DNA of 64,000 bases from contig OX467082.1 of NCBI GenBank assembly GCA_950106755.1, positions 48,750,588 to 48,814,587 on the forward strand. The letters are read 5' to 3'. Position 1 is the stretch's first letter. Each line of letters begins with the position of its first letter. A model generated the notes under the pieces. That model saw only the letters and a program-made list of their open reading frames with translations, had not been told where the DNA came from and did no database searches. Both the position numbers and the translations under genes were made by a program. Origin of the DNA: Climacium dendroides. Its lineage: Eukaryota > Streptophyta > Bryopsida > Hypnales > Climaciaceae. This document shows, piece by piece, positions 34,601 through 46,583 of this stretch.

Positions 34601-36158
34601 ATTTGATCCTCAACATCTCCATCGAAGTCCTGGCAAAAGACATGGTTGAGGAGAAGCCCACGTGGTACAACGAGGTGCTGCATTTCTTGAAAAAGGTATG
34701 CATATGCATCTTTGTACTCAAAAGCGTATTTTGTGCTTTCATGTCTCATGAATGTTTTCTGTGCTTATTTTTAACTTCACCATGTTCTACATGTTTGCAG
34801 ATGTCGGCCGGAAAGACTCGCATGTTCGAGGGAGTGCCAAATGCTCGACCGGGGGTGGATGTCATATTCATTGACTGTCCGGAGAACTTACCCGTGCCTG
34901 GGCTCTCTACACCGACCCATGAGGTGCTAATGTGGAATGCAGATGCTGATGATGAGGCTCTCCAGTTGGCATATAGCTTCGCCGCAGAGCATCTACAAGA
35001 TGATGGGTGCATCATTCTATTTCACTCCTACAGCATCAAATCCAAAGAGAACATTGCTGGGGTATGTGAGGCGTATGACTTGCTGATGAAGAAGGACTGG
35101 ATGGGGATGAACCGCATGCACATCACCTCGGCTATAGACAACACAAAGATGGTAATTTTCATAGAATTTTGTTGACTTTTATGAACAAGTTGAAATGCAC
35201 TCCATTCAATGCATTCTTACATACATTTGCTATGGACGTTGCAGACACAAAAGTTTGGAATCACCCTCCTTGTGAAGGACCTTGGCTCCAAAGGGAAATC
35301 CAAGTTTTCCTTCAAAAAGACTAACACCACAATGAAGGCTGGTGTGGACTTGGCTATCGATGACATGCTGATCAATTACACCCATGCAGATGACGTGGCT
35401 ATGAATGGAAACAAACCTTGGCGAGGCGGACGCGAAAAAGATCCAAGGTTCTTCACTATCCTCCTAAAGGCAACAAGCGTTCCAGGAGACTTGATTCTGG
35501 ATTGTACCGCATCTACAGGTAATGATTCCATTCAGAAGTTTACTCCTCCAAATGTGTTCTTCCAATTCTTTCATGGAACTAAGTCATTTTGATTTCACTG
35601 CCTCCAGGTGCATGTATTACGGCTTGCCGTGGCACCGGCCACCACATTGTGGCTTTGGAAGGGAATAAAGACATTTATGATGCCATTCTGAAACCCATGA
35701 GGAAGTCACCAACACCCGTAGTGGTGATACCAACTGTGCCACCAATAGTTCACCTTTCACAAGATCCGGAGGATATGCCAGTGGTGCCTCGCAAATTCGT
35801 TCGCAAGGGAAAATCCAGTAAGTAAGTTGGCATTTTCTTTCATCTTTGCTTGGATGAAGACTTTCATGTTCTACAATATTGACAACATGTCTTTTTCTGT
35901 TGCAGAGATGGGAGATTGATGGCAAGGAATGACACCCTACCCCAACAAAGTCTTCTCATCAGTCCGGAGAAGTCTTTTGAGCTCCCAATCTATGCCGAGC
36001 AAATGGCGAGTGCCTTCGCGGAGTTTGGTTGCTCCAAACCCAAACGCCGTAAAGACACTTACACTCTAAATGTCTTACAGTATATAGATGTTTCAGCATC
36101 CGAAGGTAGAGAGTCCTCGGAGTCATCTTCGAGTTCTGATTCTTTGATAGAGTCCTAA
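31679..36158 (+). CDS. ParB-like domain fused to N4/N6 DNA methyltransferase-like domain, ten exons
   Basis: Exons: 31679-32382, 32491-32683, 32795-32989, 33079-33279, 33428-33663, 33993-34695, 34801-35151, 35245-35518, 35608-35821, 35906-36158. All introns are GT-AG and all phases agree, giving about 1107 residues with no stop. After an acidic start, FFICDGNHRRIAW (about 182-195) resembles the ParB/sulfiredoxin-type motif. A Lys-rich linker lies near 600-690. The C-terminal third looks like a class beta methyltransferase: a motif IV-like VIFIDCPENLP (Asp about 769), then PGDLILDCTASTGACITA (about 941), like the SAM-binding DPFxGSG. The order IV before I fits class beta. DPPY is replaced by DCPE, so catalysis is doubtful. 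The tail is acidic and Ser-rich. Bacterial and phage methylases often have this domain order. The donor after exon 4 (GTCTGA) is weak. Domain calls are by eye. Confidence 0.6.
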
Positions 36159-38824
36159 ACAACTTAGATTCATGAGATTGACAAATCTCTTTAATGGGTC
36201 AAACTATTATGTGTTGATTTTCATTGTAGATGGATTTGTGTGTTTATGGATACTTCTTCCATGTGTTCAATTTTCTTGCATGTTTTCTACTTGCTTCATT
36301 TTCTTCAATTCATAGTATTTTGTCTTTGCCTATAAGAAAGATTGAAAAATAATAACAAGACACTAAACCGACTTTCAAAAACAGATCTCACATTAACCAC
36401 TTTGTACACAGCACAATACCCACGGTCATAGGTCAACTCTACAAGATTCTAAATTTTTTCAATTCATTTTTTTCACGCTCACAAGCTCGCAGGCTCATAG
36501 GCTCAGGCTCATAGGCTCGCCAAATAGCAACCCTGTTACTCTAACTACCCATGGAATTACATTTCTACAATTACAAATTAAAGTGAAAGCCCAAAAAAAT
36601 AGGAGATTGATAAGGGTTTTTTTCCATGAAATTACAATCTTACAAGTCCAAATGTGAAGCCCAAAAAAATTGGAAATGGTAATTCCTCTACTCATGCAAC
36701 TACATTAATTAGTCAATTTCAATGTAAAGCTAGGAGTACCTCTAATGATCTTTCTTCATTTATGCAAGTATTATGCAAAGTACTCATATGATTGAATTGA
36801 ACATGCCCAACATGTTATCCGCTGCAAGCACAAATTAAAAAAACAAAGGCTACAAAATAACAAATTGCAATTGCAATGTGTTGTCCATTTGCTATAGTTA
36901 GCTTTACAGAAAGTAAAGCTAAAACAATATGGAGACTATATATGAACATGCATCTTAGACTCATAGTAACTGCATTCAGCCTTAGTGAAAGAGAAGTCCA
37001 CATAAAATTGGAACCCTATTACAATTTGCAGTCCCATTAATAGCTATGGACAACACTTGCAGAAAGACAAACCCTCCTCAAATACAGATGGACATGTTTC
37101 TCATACGTACGCCCACTAGCTAAATTCATCTGTAGCAAAAGAAAAGTCATGTAAAATTGGAGATCAAAATGAAATTCCTAATCCCATTGTATATATTCAA
37201 CACATTCTAAAGCAAAGTCAACAAAAAATGAAAATAACAATGCATTCAGTAATCCAACTACGTTTAGTCAATTTCAATGTAAAGCAAACCAAAGTTTTAT
37301 GATCCTACTTGAGTACTTGTAAAACAAAATATCTCTTTCTGGGGCTGAAATAGTACCTCAGTTTGTTTAATGCATGAATGAACACTACAGCTCTATTCTT
37401 ATCGACGGTCACTATAGAATAATTATAGGGTCATTCATGAAAAAATGACTACCAAAAGACTTCAGTACAAATAGTAACTCCAAGACAATGACTTAGAAAT
37501 GAATTAGTGCAGTCATTTTAGTAGGATTCTTATTGAAGTTCTATTTTAATGACTTATACGTTATTTAGATAGTACTGCCGTCATTCAGAGCTCAATAATT
37601 ATTATAGAGGCAATGACATGGCAATGGACACGTTTCCCAAACAATCATGAGACACCTTCCATGGTTCTCATATAGTTTGCATTCACTTACTTGGTTGTGA
37701 ATACTTTCACTCTGACAGACATTACTTCATTGATTCCATTGCTGAACTGCTTGTTTCCATGGCCGTCAAGTCTCCCATCCATGCTGCTACTATACTAGGT
37801 ACAATTCTATGGCTAATGGTTACCACATAATTAAGATAATTATACCTAAAATCGTCCAAATAAACTTTTAGCATAGTTCCCATTATAATATTGAAATTTC
37901 TTTTTAAGTACTTTTTTTGTTAGTTGCTAGGAGATTCTAAACTCTCTTAGAATACCTTTTTTGGACACCATGCAAAAAAATTATGAATTTCTGAAGTGCT
38001 AAAAATAGATTGTTCTAAAGTCGACCTTACACTCTCATAAACAGTGGAAGTACCTGTCAGCAAAATGACTGGTTACATGGACGATTTTTGGAAAAGGTCA
38101 CTGCTAGGTGTAGTTACCTTATTGAATGGTTGCGTTGGATGCAAAACAACAATGAATGCACACCCTTCTAAGGTTCATTGACTCCATATACAAGACTGTG
38201 CTAAATAGTGAGTCTTCATCTGCAAAGCTTTAGATATTCTGATCTCCACATTTTATACTAGCACAATTCTGAGCACCTACTACTACTCGAATTACATTCA
38301 TATAAAGCTAGTCTGAATTGTGTATTGATGAAATTATTGTGATTAGGTGATCATGCTACATTGGTGAACATCTAAGTTACTTAATTAGAATCTATAGTTC
38401 AAAATTTGATTGTAGCATGACTACTTGAATGTCAAATGATTGCAGCGCAAGATTGGAATGAGTAGTGCAATTAGAAATCAGACTGCTTCATGATTACTCT
38501 AAGTCAAAGATTGAGTTCTGATGTTCAGTTGTGCATTACCTTAGTTGTTGCCTATGCACACCCTAAATTTTCTTGCTTTCTCCTTAGTTTGAGCTCCTTC
38601 TTCATCATGTCTCCTTCCTCAATAGGTCTCCTTCAACAAGTCTCCTTCCTCAATAGGTCTCCTTCCTCAGCAAGTCTCCTTCCTCAGCAGGTCTCCTTCC
38701 TCAGCAGGTCTCCTTCCTCAATAGGTCTCCTTCCTCAGCAGGTCTCCTTTTGTGTGCTCTTGATCCTACATTGCTTCACTAGTCTTCTACCTTGACCGCA
38801 TTCTACTTCTGCAACAAAGTAACT
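36159..38824. other. AT-rich spacer with diverged repeats
   Basis: No gene is supported. At 36478-36524 there is a GGCTCATAGGCTC tandem. From 36540 to about 37300 the AATGTGAAGCCC motif recurs as at 21070-21600. Near 37400-37600 TGACTACC and GACTTA words resemble the CACTA subterminal repeats. A minisatellite lies at 38609-38748. Confidence 0.45.
38609..38748. repeat. 18-bp minisatellite
   Basis: The unit GGTCTCCTTCCTCAGCA, with variants TCAATA and TCAGCAA, occurs about eight times. It creates an open frame of repeated Ser, Pro, Leu and Gln that is not a supported gene. Confidence 0.85.
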
Positions 38825-41800
38825 ATGGAAGATAGTGAAACTCCTCAGAAATCACTTTACGAGCTTGCAAGAGATGCATGTGTGAAAGAGAATAAAAAAC
38901 GCTTGAAACCACTAAAAATAGCAGCTGCAGCCTTGTGAGTCCTGTAGCACCCAACAAGTTTGTGTCAATGGCTGAACACTGTGAAGATAGGAGCTAATGT
39001 GTTAGATTTGAATTGCCAGCTTTTATAAGGCTGTCAAAACCGCGGCAGATTTGGCGGCAGTTATCTCCTAGTGTCTCTCTAGTGCTTTGGAAGTCATATA
39101 CTCTGGAAATGAGAACGGATAGTCATTAAAAAGTACTTTCATGTCTTTTTTCTGTCATTCCTAAGACACCAAATGACAGCAAGGAGTCTCCAATGCCAAA
39201 CACGTGTCAAAATCTGCTTGCACTGTCGTTTTAGCGGCCCCGATTTTGTCTCTCAGTTTTCGGAGTTCTAGGTGCCGGCGAGTTATGTTTCTGGAGCTCC
39301 AACTCTGATGCATGTTGGAATCTTTCGTGAGTTGGGTTTTAGGGCATGTTGTTGATAGCTCTATGCTCTGTGCTGTCTCCCTCCACCGCTAATTCTTAAA
39401 ACGACTTGTTGTCTTCAGTCACGAGGTGGTTGCTCAGGAGGGGGAGATTCGAAGCAGCAAACAGCAGACCGGTAGTGCTCCACCTCGTCGAAGCAAGCGC
39501 CTGCACTTGCACGTCGTCGCAGCAGAGGAGACGGAGTGCACAACGGAGGGGGAGGCGAACGACACCATTAGCAGCGACTCCATCGCTAGTTCGGAAGGTG
39601 GAGGGTACGTGTTTCTTGAATCCATCTGAGATTGTGGGTGGGTGTCTTGTGAGCCGCTTCAGATGTTGGTGCAGCAAGTGATGCTAGGGTTTTGCTGATG
39701 TACAATAAGTTTTTTAGATTTTGGCTCTTCGGTGTTTTGGGCCACAATTTAGTTTGGCACTAAAACGCATTTCCATTGATCTGCAAGCAATTTCTGTCAT
39801 GAGCGGGATTCAAAGCCGCATGTCTAGTTTCCTCTCTTTCTGCGAGCATGAGCGCCGACTGTTTTCTACCTGCAATTTCGGTCATGAGCAGGATTCCAAG
39901 ATAACTAGTTCCCTTCTGTAGCTAGAATGTCCAGAACCGCTCCAAGTCGATGAAGCATAGCGGAGAGTTTGTGGATTTTTCTTGCTTGTGGGCACGTAAG
40001 ATGCGGTTGGCACTCACCTGATGTTCACGATGCCACACCCTTGACTCTGAGATTTGGGCATGCAAAGACTCACCGCAACCTCACCGCGATGGACTTCGTT
40101 GCGAAAAGCAGCAACTGTATTGTAGAAGACCATATCCAAACATTCAAGTAGTGTTTTTGAAGGCTGATTTAGAATAGGCCGAAGCACGTCAGGCCGTATG
40201 AGGTCAACCCGAAGAAGATCAAACTAAAACAGGTCCAGCTGATTCAGGCCAACTTGACTCTAGTCTCGTCGCAGCAGAGGAGACGGAGAAAATTCCTTAG
40301 ACCATTTGTGGGTAGGCGGGTGATCAAAGGTTTGAGGAATTTGGGCAACGTGTACTTCTTCAACTCGGTGACGCAGAACCTGGTTGGGGTGAGTATGCTT
40401 TGTGAGCATTTCAGAAATTGGCTAACCATTTATAATTTCTAGAATTGTATTTGACAGTAGTATATCTCGTGAAATGAGAATATTTCATGAAGTAGTACAC
40501 CTTGAAGATATGAACCCATCCTAAGTGAGTCCTTAGGTTTTTATAGGTCATATGTAGTGTTGTAGTAGTATGGAAGTGATTCTTTTCGCTCTTTTGCCAT
40601 GTTAAAGTGCCGTCTCAATCATAGAAGAGTCATTGTCTAGTCACACAGTCAACTGTAGTCATAGTAGAGTCACTTTGTAGTCACATAGTTACATGCAAAT
40701 ATAACAGAGTCACTACGTAGTCATAGACTAGTCAAAAGCAGTCATGAATCTAATATTTTTTTTTGTTGTCAGCGGCCTTGGACTCTTCAGAGGACGATGG
40801 AGTTCCACCAACATTGAAGAAGACAACACGAAAGCAACCTAGGAGTGCTTTTTCTTTAGCACTTGTACTTACAGGTGGAGTCCATGGAGGTCGAGACTCT
40901 TCCCACATGCTTCCACCGGGTTATTGGGGTTCTAGTCCATGGATGCAGGATGGGTGGAATCAATATCCTTTCAATATGCCTCCACCACCATGGCCTTCAA
41001 GTAGTGGACCTCCTTATGGCCCTTATCATGGCTCATGGCCAGGTGTATTGCAAGGTTCTGACAATCGTTCTCTAGAGAGTGAAGGCAGAGCTGATCGACG
41101 TCAAAAGCGACATTGAAATGAGACTTCTATTGCACATAGGAGTGTGGAAGGCAAGAAACCATATCAATTATTAGTGAAGGCCGGTAGAGAGATTGATACC
41201 ACATGCGACAGCAAGAATGCTTGGGACCATGCTGTGCGCGTGAGCAGTAGTCCACGAATTCTTGACATGAGTGTGGTGGACTGGGAGTCTCAAGAGCCAA
41301 ACTCAGTGGTACTTCTTCGTGAGACTTTGGTGAAAGACTTTGAGTTCGTTGGCCACACTCTCAGTGTGCAAGGGTTTCGATGTGCTATCAAAAAATACAT
41401 GAAGGCAGAGAGGGCTAGGCTGAAGGTGAGATTTATGTCAGGCAAGGAGGCTTGTCCATCTCATATTGACCCCCTACAATGGGACAAATTGAAGGTGTAT
41501 TGGCAGACTGAAGGGCAAGTGGCCAAAACAACGAAGATGGTGGAAGTCCGTGGCCACGTGAAGGATTATAGCACCATGGGTAGAAAGGGAAGAGTAGGGA
41601 AGGAGTTGGTAGTGGTAAACTTAAGTTTTTTTGGTTTGCTCCCATACTTTTGAGGACCTTAGGCATAGTCAACCACGGATGTTGATTATATTGTTAATAA
41701 AGTTAATGTTGTTTTTCCCTCTAATTGCAGACAAAAGGAAGAAAGCACAGCCCTGGCCTAATCGAAATAAAAGAAGGGATGCAAGAGGCTGAACCCACTA

Positions 41801-43269
41801 GCGCTATGATGGAGGTGAGATTTCCATTTCCATTTGAATATACCATCTATTGAAGTCATTCTACATTGGGATTGTCATAAAGATATATATTTTTTTAATT
41901 CCTTAGGTGATTGCTCTTGCACGTTATTTTTTTCATTTGTTGAAGAAGGTAACATGTACAAGTTAAATGCAGTCATTCATTTGTCATACTGTAGTTATAT
42001 ACATTGCACGCAATGTTTCAAATGACTAACAAAGCCCGATGTTGGTGTAGTTGTAGTCATGTGTTAATTTACATTGCAGTCATTTCAATGACTACAGACT
42101 AGTGTAGCTTTTTCACAAGTAGTTTCATAGTCATATGTGAATTTATACTTTAGTCATTTTGATGACTATTGTAGCGCTATACCAGTAGTTTTATAGTCAT
42201 ATATGAAATAACACTGAAGTCATTGAAATGACTATTGGAATCTTACCTCAATAATTTTGAAGTCATACAAGATAATAAGAGTTTTCTTGTAGCTTTCTGG
42301 TACTCTGCTTGAAGGCCCTGGTTTGTTGAAGAGGCCATGATTCTAATGTGAGATGAATTATTGTGGCATGCAGGGTGCCAGAGGGGCAATTTGTACTAGG
42401 CTGATAGCAGTAGAGGAGAAACAAAACAACATGGCAGAGGAGCAGAAGCACCTTCAAGGGAAAATGACCCAGATGCTGCAATACCAATCAGAGAACACCA
42501 AATCCATGGAAGAAGTCATGAATATGTTCAAGGATCTCTCAAACCGCTTTTCATCAGCCCAAACCTCTAGCCCAAGCTTGGGCCTCTCTGTTCTGGAGAC
42601 CCAAGCACTACTTGCCACAACGAAGGAACACGTTGCACAGACTCGTTCTAGAGCTCCCTTGAAGACACCTCCAGCAGCTCTCTCCATACAGGTGTCAGAA
42701 TCAAGCAGTGATTTTAACACTGGCAAAGGAGCACTTTCAATAGCAAAGGTTGAAGAGCCTACCCCGATGATACAAGAGCCGCCAATGGAGGATGTACTTT
42801 CTTCGGATGTTGATCCTATAAATGTTGACCTAGTGGCAACTGCTGAACCATCTGCTGTTGCCATAGTAGTTGAGGCTGGAGGTCCTATCCAACGACCTCC
42901 TCGGACTTCTCCAGGGATGCAAAAGGTGCTTGCAAAGTCAACCACGGAAGGCAATTTAACACCACAAGATAATTCAGCAAAGGTTAGATCGTTATTAGGA
43001 CATAGAAGTGAATACCAAACATTTTTAAATTCACAATGACATGTTAAAAGTTGGTAATAACCTTGATGATGTTGTCAATGTCTTTGTAGAAGGATTCCTA
43101 AGTGAATAGACTTGTAATTCCATTTCATTCAATCTTAGGCCTACATGTTCCCTCACTTATCATGTACTCACTAAATTAACCTTGTATTCTTTGCATTCTG
43201 TAGTCAAAATCTGGCAAGGGAGGAGCAAGGCCAAAGCCCATTCAGAAGAAAAAAGTGCAGGCAGAGAAG
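38825..43269 (+). pseudogene. PttA/En-Spm-type CACTA protein gene, six exons seen, one in-frame TGA
   Basis: Exons: 38825-38934 (start MEDSETPQKSLYELARDACV, then ENKKRLKPLKI), 39419-39597, 40773-41614, 41731-41814, 42374-42982, 43204-43269; all are GT-AG with matching phases. Exon 3 is rich in Pro, Gly and Trp, then carries the conserved part: HIDPLQWDKLKVYWQTEGQ, YSTMGRKGRVGKELVV, followed by TKGRKHSPGLIEIKEGMQ. This resembles the plant transposase PttA/En/Spm family (Transposase_24), which accompanies TNP2 in CACTA elements. The fifth exon looks coiled-coil. TGA at 41114 (after RRQKRH) breaks the frame; CGA would fit. The 3' end is not found, since the gag-like element lies just downstream. 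The acidic ISSDSIASSE segment crosses an intron that holds a deubiquitinase fragment. Confidence 0.65.
40267..40388 (+). pseudogene. Captured exon fragment of a UBP-type ubiquitin-specific protease
   Basis: The frame reads VIKGLRNLGNVYFFNSVTQN then LVG, followed at once by a consensus donor (GGG/GTGAGT). Ubiquitin-specific proteases have GLxNLGNTCFxNSxLQxL here, and plant UBP1/2-type proteins read GNTCFFNSVMQNL. The catalytic Cys is Tyr in this copy, so it cannot be active. It lies in an intron of the PttA-type gene, between 39597 and 40773. CACTA elements are known to pick up host gene pieces. Only this exon is seen. Confidence 0.65.
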
Positions 43270-44624
43270 GTAAAAAAACATGTCTATACAGAAGTGTCAT
43301 AGCACAAGGAAGCACAAATCCTACCCTTAAGTGTTAAATTGATGTAAAACACCTTAGATGACTCGTGTATCGTTCCCACAGGATTTCAACGTTAGTTTCC
43401 TCAAGATATCCGGAACAGGATTTGGAAAACACCAAACCCAAGCAAAACTGGATCTAAATATTTGCAACATAAAACTCTCTCAATACCCTCTCTTCTCCAT
43501 AATCCAATTCCCTTACATCCACACCAAGTCTTCCACTAGTAATCGAACAAGGAGGATTGTCATAATCCTGTGCTTCTCTCTATCCGGATCAACTTAGACG
43601 GATGCGGAACCGGAAAGAGGATTTCTATCCGGTTACAGTAACTCACAAAATCTTAGTTTAACCTCTACCAAGAGGGTTCCGCTCTTTGGATTTAGGAAGG
43701 GAACGTAAACCCTACCCTTCAAACGTGTTTAGAGTGAAATGAAGATCCACTTAAAATAACAACAACAAACACCAGAATAGGAAATAGTTACTTCCTCACA
43801 ACTAATCCGGATATTGATCCAAACTAGCAGGTCACTCAGGAAACCCCTATTATCCTCTCAGTACTACAACGATAGACCTACCCGGACAGAATTCCAAGAG
43901 CGTGATCCGGCACCCGATAACTGAAAGATCCTAACTACCTTCCTGTTCCTCTCTTCCGGATTCAATAGAACCTCATCAGACGTCAGTTGGCGTTTGTTCT
44001 CCCTCCTGAAGAATTCACCCAACCTAAGAATGGCTATCCTACTCAGAAGACTCCCAAGGAACTTCAGCAACTAAAATACCCTCTCAGTACACAAAGTTTT
44101 CCTTAACCAAATCCTCAAAGCTCTCAAAATCAGATCCTAGACAGAATCCGGGGGCTACTTGTCTTCCTCCACACCTGCAAACCAGCTACCCGCACTAAAC
44201 AATGGTTCTAGTATTGCACGGCATACCAATACAGAACTTAGCCTTTCCAGGCCAGCACTTATGAAGTAGAAATCTGAAATCAATTCGCAAAGTGTTGAAA
44301 AACACAAATAAGAAAACACGTAGGGCTTCAAACTAACTTCATTCCCCTAAATACACACTCCAGGGAACCCCAAAGGTCCCAAGGAATAAAACTAAAGGAC
44401 AAGAGAATGACAGGTGTCATTCCTTATCCTTCTAAGTTGACTTTCCTACCAATCCCATCCGATCCGCAAAATGTGGATCTCAGATCCTAAAAATCTGGAA
44501 AGTGCAGTCCAAGTGCATGCACCTGAAAAGCACCTCCCAAGCTACTTCCTACCTACCAAAAACTTGGGTTTTCGGCTGACCATGCTAGGGTCGCTTCTCA
44601 AAAACTTTCTAACTACTTTCCTAC
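43270..44624. other. Non-coding sequence downstream of the gag-like gene (copy 1)
   Basis: No gene is supported. The words CGTATCGTTCCCACAGG-like and CCGGAT occur as in the neighbouring gag-like element, so this is probably its 3' part. I could not define long terminal repeats. Confidence 0.35.
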
Positions 44625-46583
44625 CTATTTCCTAGCCTTCTTTGGAGAAGGTTCCTCTAACTTTGTTGCCCCCTTCCTAGCTGGTTGTTTCCTACTGGCT
44701 GACGGTTTCCCACTCAAGGGTGGCTTCTCTTTAGATGGTGTGGAAGTTTTTCCCTTGAACTTTGTTGGTGAGATTTGCTCAGGTTCCGACTCCTCTTCTG
44801 ATCCGGTGTCTTCCGAATCTTCTTCTCCGGATCTCGACAGACTTTCCTCTTGCTCGGATTGGCTTGGAGATTCGTCCTCCGCGGATTGTTGACTCCTTGG
44901 AGGCACGTCTCTTCCTCTGATGGGAGTAACCTTCTTCACAGTCTTCTTGGCGGTTGAGGGTTGAGAGCCTTTACTCAGTGGTGTGCCTAGGTCGGATTCC
45001 GACTTCCGAATTTGAGTCTTCGATCCGGATCCGTGCACTGATCCTTCTTTCCTCCCCTCTATACTCTTAGACGTTGGTGTCAACTCCTCCTCCTGCCTTT
45101 CCTGCTTGGCTGGTGTCTTTGTTGGAGTCTTTGTGGGTGCATCCTTCTTGGTTGGCTCCATCTCCTCATCCTTCTTCTTTATTCTGGATTCCGGAAACTG
45201 TTCTGCTTGGTGAAGAACATCTCTAACTTCAAACATGAACTTCTCCATTTCTTCGGAATACTCTGCCAACACTAGGACAGCCTTACCTACGGCTTCCGGT
45301 CCTGCCTCATGGATCCTCTCATCATAGAGTTTGGCTTTGTTCACAACATCCGCAGTGTTGGAAACAAAGGCCCCAACTCTCCTAATGACCCCCTTAAACT
45401 CTGAGGTAAGCCGTTCCACCTCTCTCTTCTTTTCCTCACCCTTCTCAATTTGCCGCTAGAGATCCGCATTCCTCTCAGTCAACTCCTTGATGCGGATTTC
45501 CCACTTCCGGTTTTCACTATCCCGGAGCAACCTTTCTACTCTCTCTGCGAGCTCTGACACTTTGATCCCTCCAAGCAGTCCACATACATTCCTCACTGCT
45601 CCTTTCTCCATGTCAAACTCCTCCCGGACTCTCCCTAAGTCCGAAATGATCCTCCCCAAAGTATCCTCTCTCAGAACTTCCGGTTCCGGCGAGGCTTTCC
45701 CTTTTCCTTTGGATCCCCTCTTAGAAGAGACTGACACCCTCTCAGCCTCTGTCCTCCTTTCGGAAGGCTCCTTTCCTCTCTCTGAGGATTCCTCCTCAGA
45801 TCCCTCATCTGGTCCTTCCTTTCTCTCTTCTTCCTCTTCCTCTCGGGGTGGGGTAAGATTAAGTTTCACTAGGGTGACTAAGGCCTTGTACATGGTCTTT
45901 TCTGAAGTTTTCAGAGTACCTAGGGAGTCATACAAGTGAAAGAGGAATGGTCCAATGGGGGTGGCCTTTGCGTTTCCTAGGGCGTTTACCATCTTCCCTA
46001 CCAGATCTTTCACTATCCCTCTCCAAAACACTTTCTTCTCCCCACTCAACGCTCCGAAGATCGTATTGGCCCACGTTACAGTGACCCAGTTTGGCCGTTT
46101 CGGATACAGGATTGGTACTATAAATTCTAACATCCTCCTCTCTCTTGCCACCTTGCAATCTGCTACTGCGTAGCCATCTTTAGAGTGAGGAGATTAGGGA
46201 ATTTACCTTCCGCGAATTTGTGAACCCGCGAAGCCATCCTTAGAGTGAGGAGGATTAGGGAATTTACCTTCCGCGAATTTGTGAACCCGCGAAGCCATCC
46301 CCTCTCCAGATCGAGGAAAGTCGTAGACCCTCTTTCAGATGTCCCCCGTCCACTTTCCGGGTAGAGCTCGGACGGTCTTGATCCACTCGTTCGACTGCTC
46401 ATTCATCAACTCCCGGATCATTTCCTCGCTCTTCAAGCTCCATGGTCGGCAAAGGAATTCCGCACACCCAAGTTGGCCCAGATCCTCCTCCAGTTGCTTC
46501 CTCTCTTCGTCATCTTTTGGAATCACTGGACAGATGCTCTTGATCTTGAAAGGAGATGACCCGCTTGCTTCCGCCTTCACCAT
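44625..46583 (-). pseudogene. Gag-like transposon protein family, copy 1
   Basis: ATG at 46583 (MVKAEASGSS) leads to KQLEEDLGQLGCAEFLCRPW and KSEEMIRELMNE, shared with copy 3 (61637). A central block reads RRMLEFIVPILYPKRPNWVT, and a Ser/Glu/Lys-rich tail ends at TAA 44625. The layout recalls the plant transposon ORF1-type proteins of Athila-like retroelements, but this is weak. TGA at 46335 stands where copy 3 has Trp (WTEDIW), so TGG to TGA fits. TAG near 45456 follows NADL; Gln fits. A local duplication at 46172-46292 adds further disruption. The gene lies inside the large CACTA element and runs against the PttA-type gene, so it is probably a nested insertion. Confidence 0.6.
46172..46292. 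repeat. Tandem duplication of about 60 bp inside gag-like copy 1
   Basis: AGCCATC(T/C)TTAGAGTGAGGA and the following 40 bases occur twice, the second copy one base longer. It inserts a repeated segment into the coding region and introduces stops. Confidence 0.9.

Noticed and set aside
34128..34742. Minus-strand frame of 204 codons
   Set aside because: It is the antisense shadow of the Lys/Glu-rich exon of the methyltransferase-like gene.
38490..38795. Open frame of 101 codons with repeated Ser, Pro, Leu and Gln
   Set aside because: It is produced by the 18-bp minisatellite and has no other coding sign.
43864..44070. Minus-strand frame of 68 codons downstream of gag-like copy 1
   Set aside because: No start context, domain or match to the other copies.
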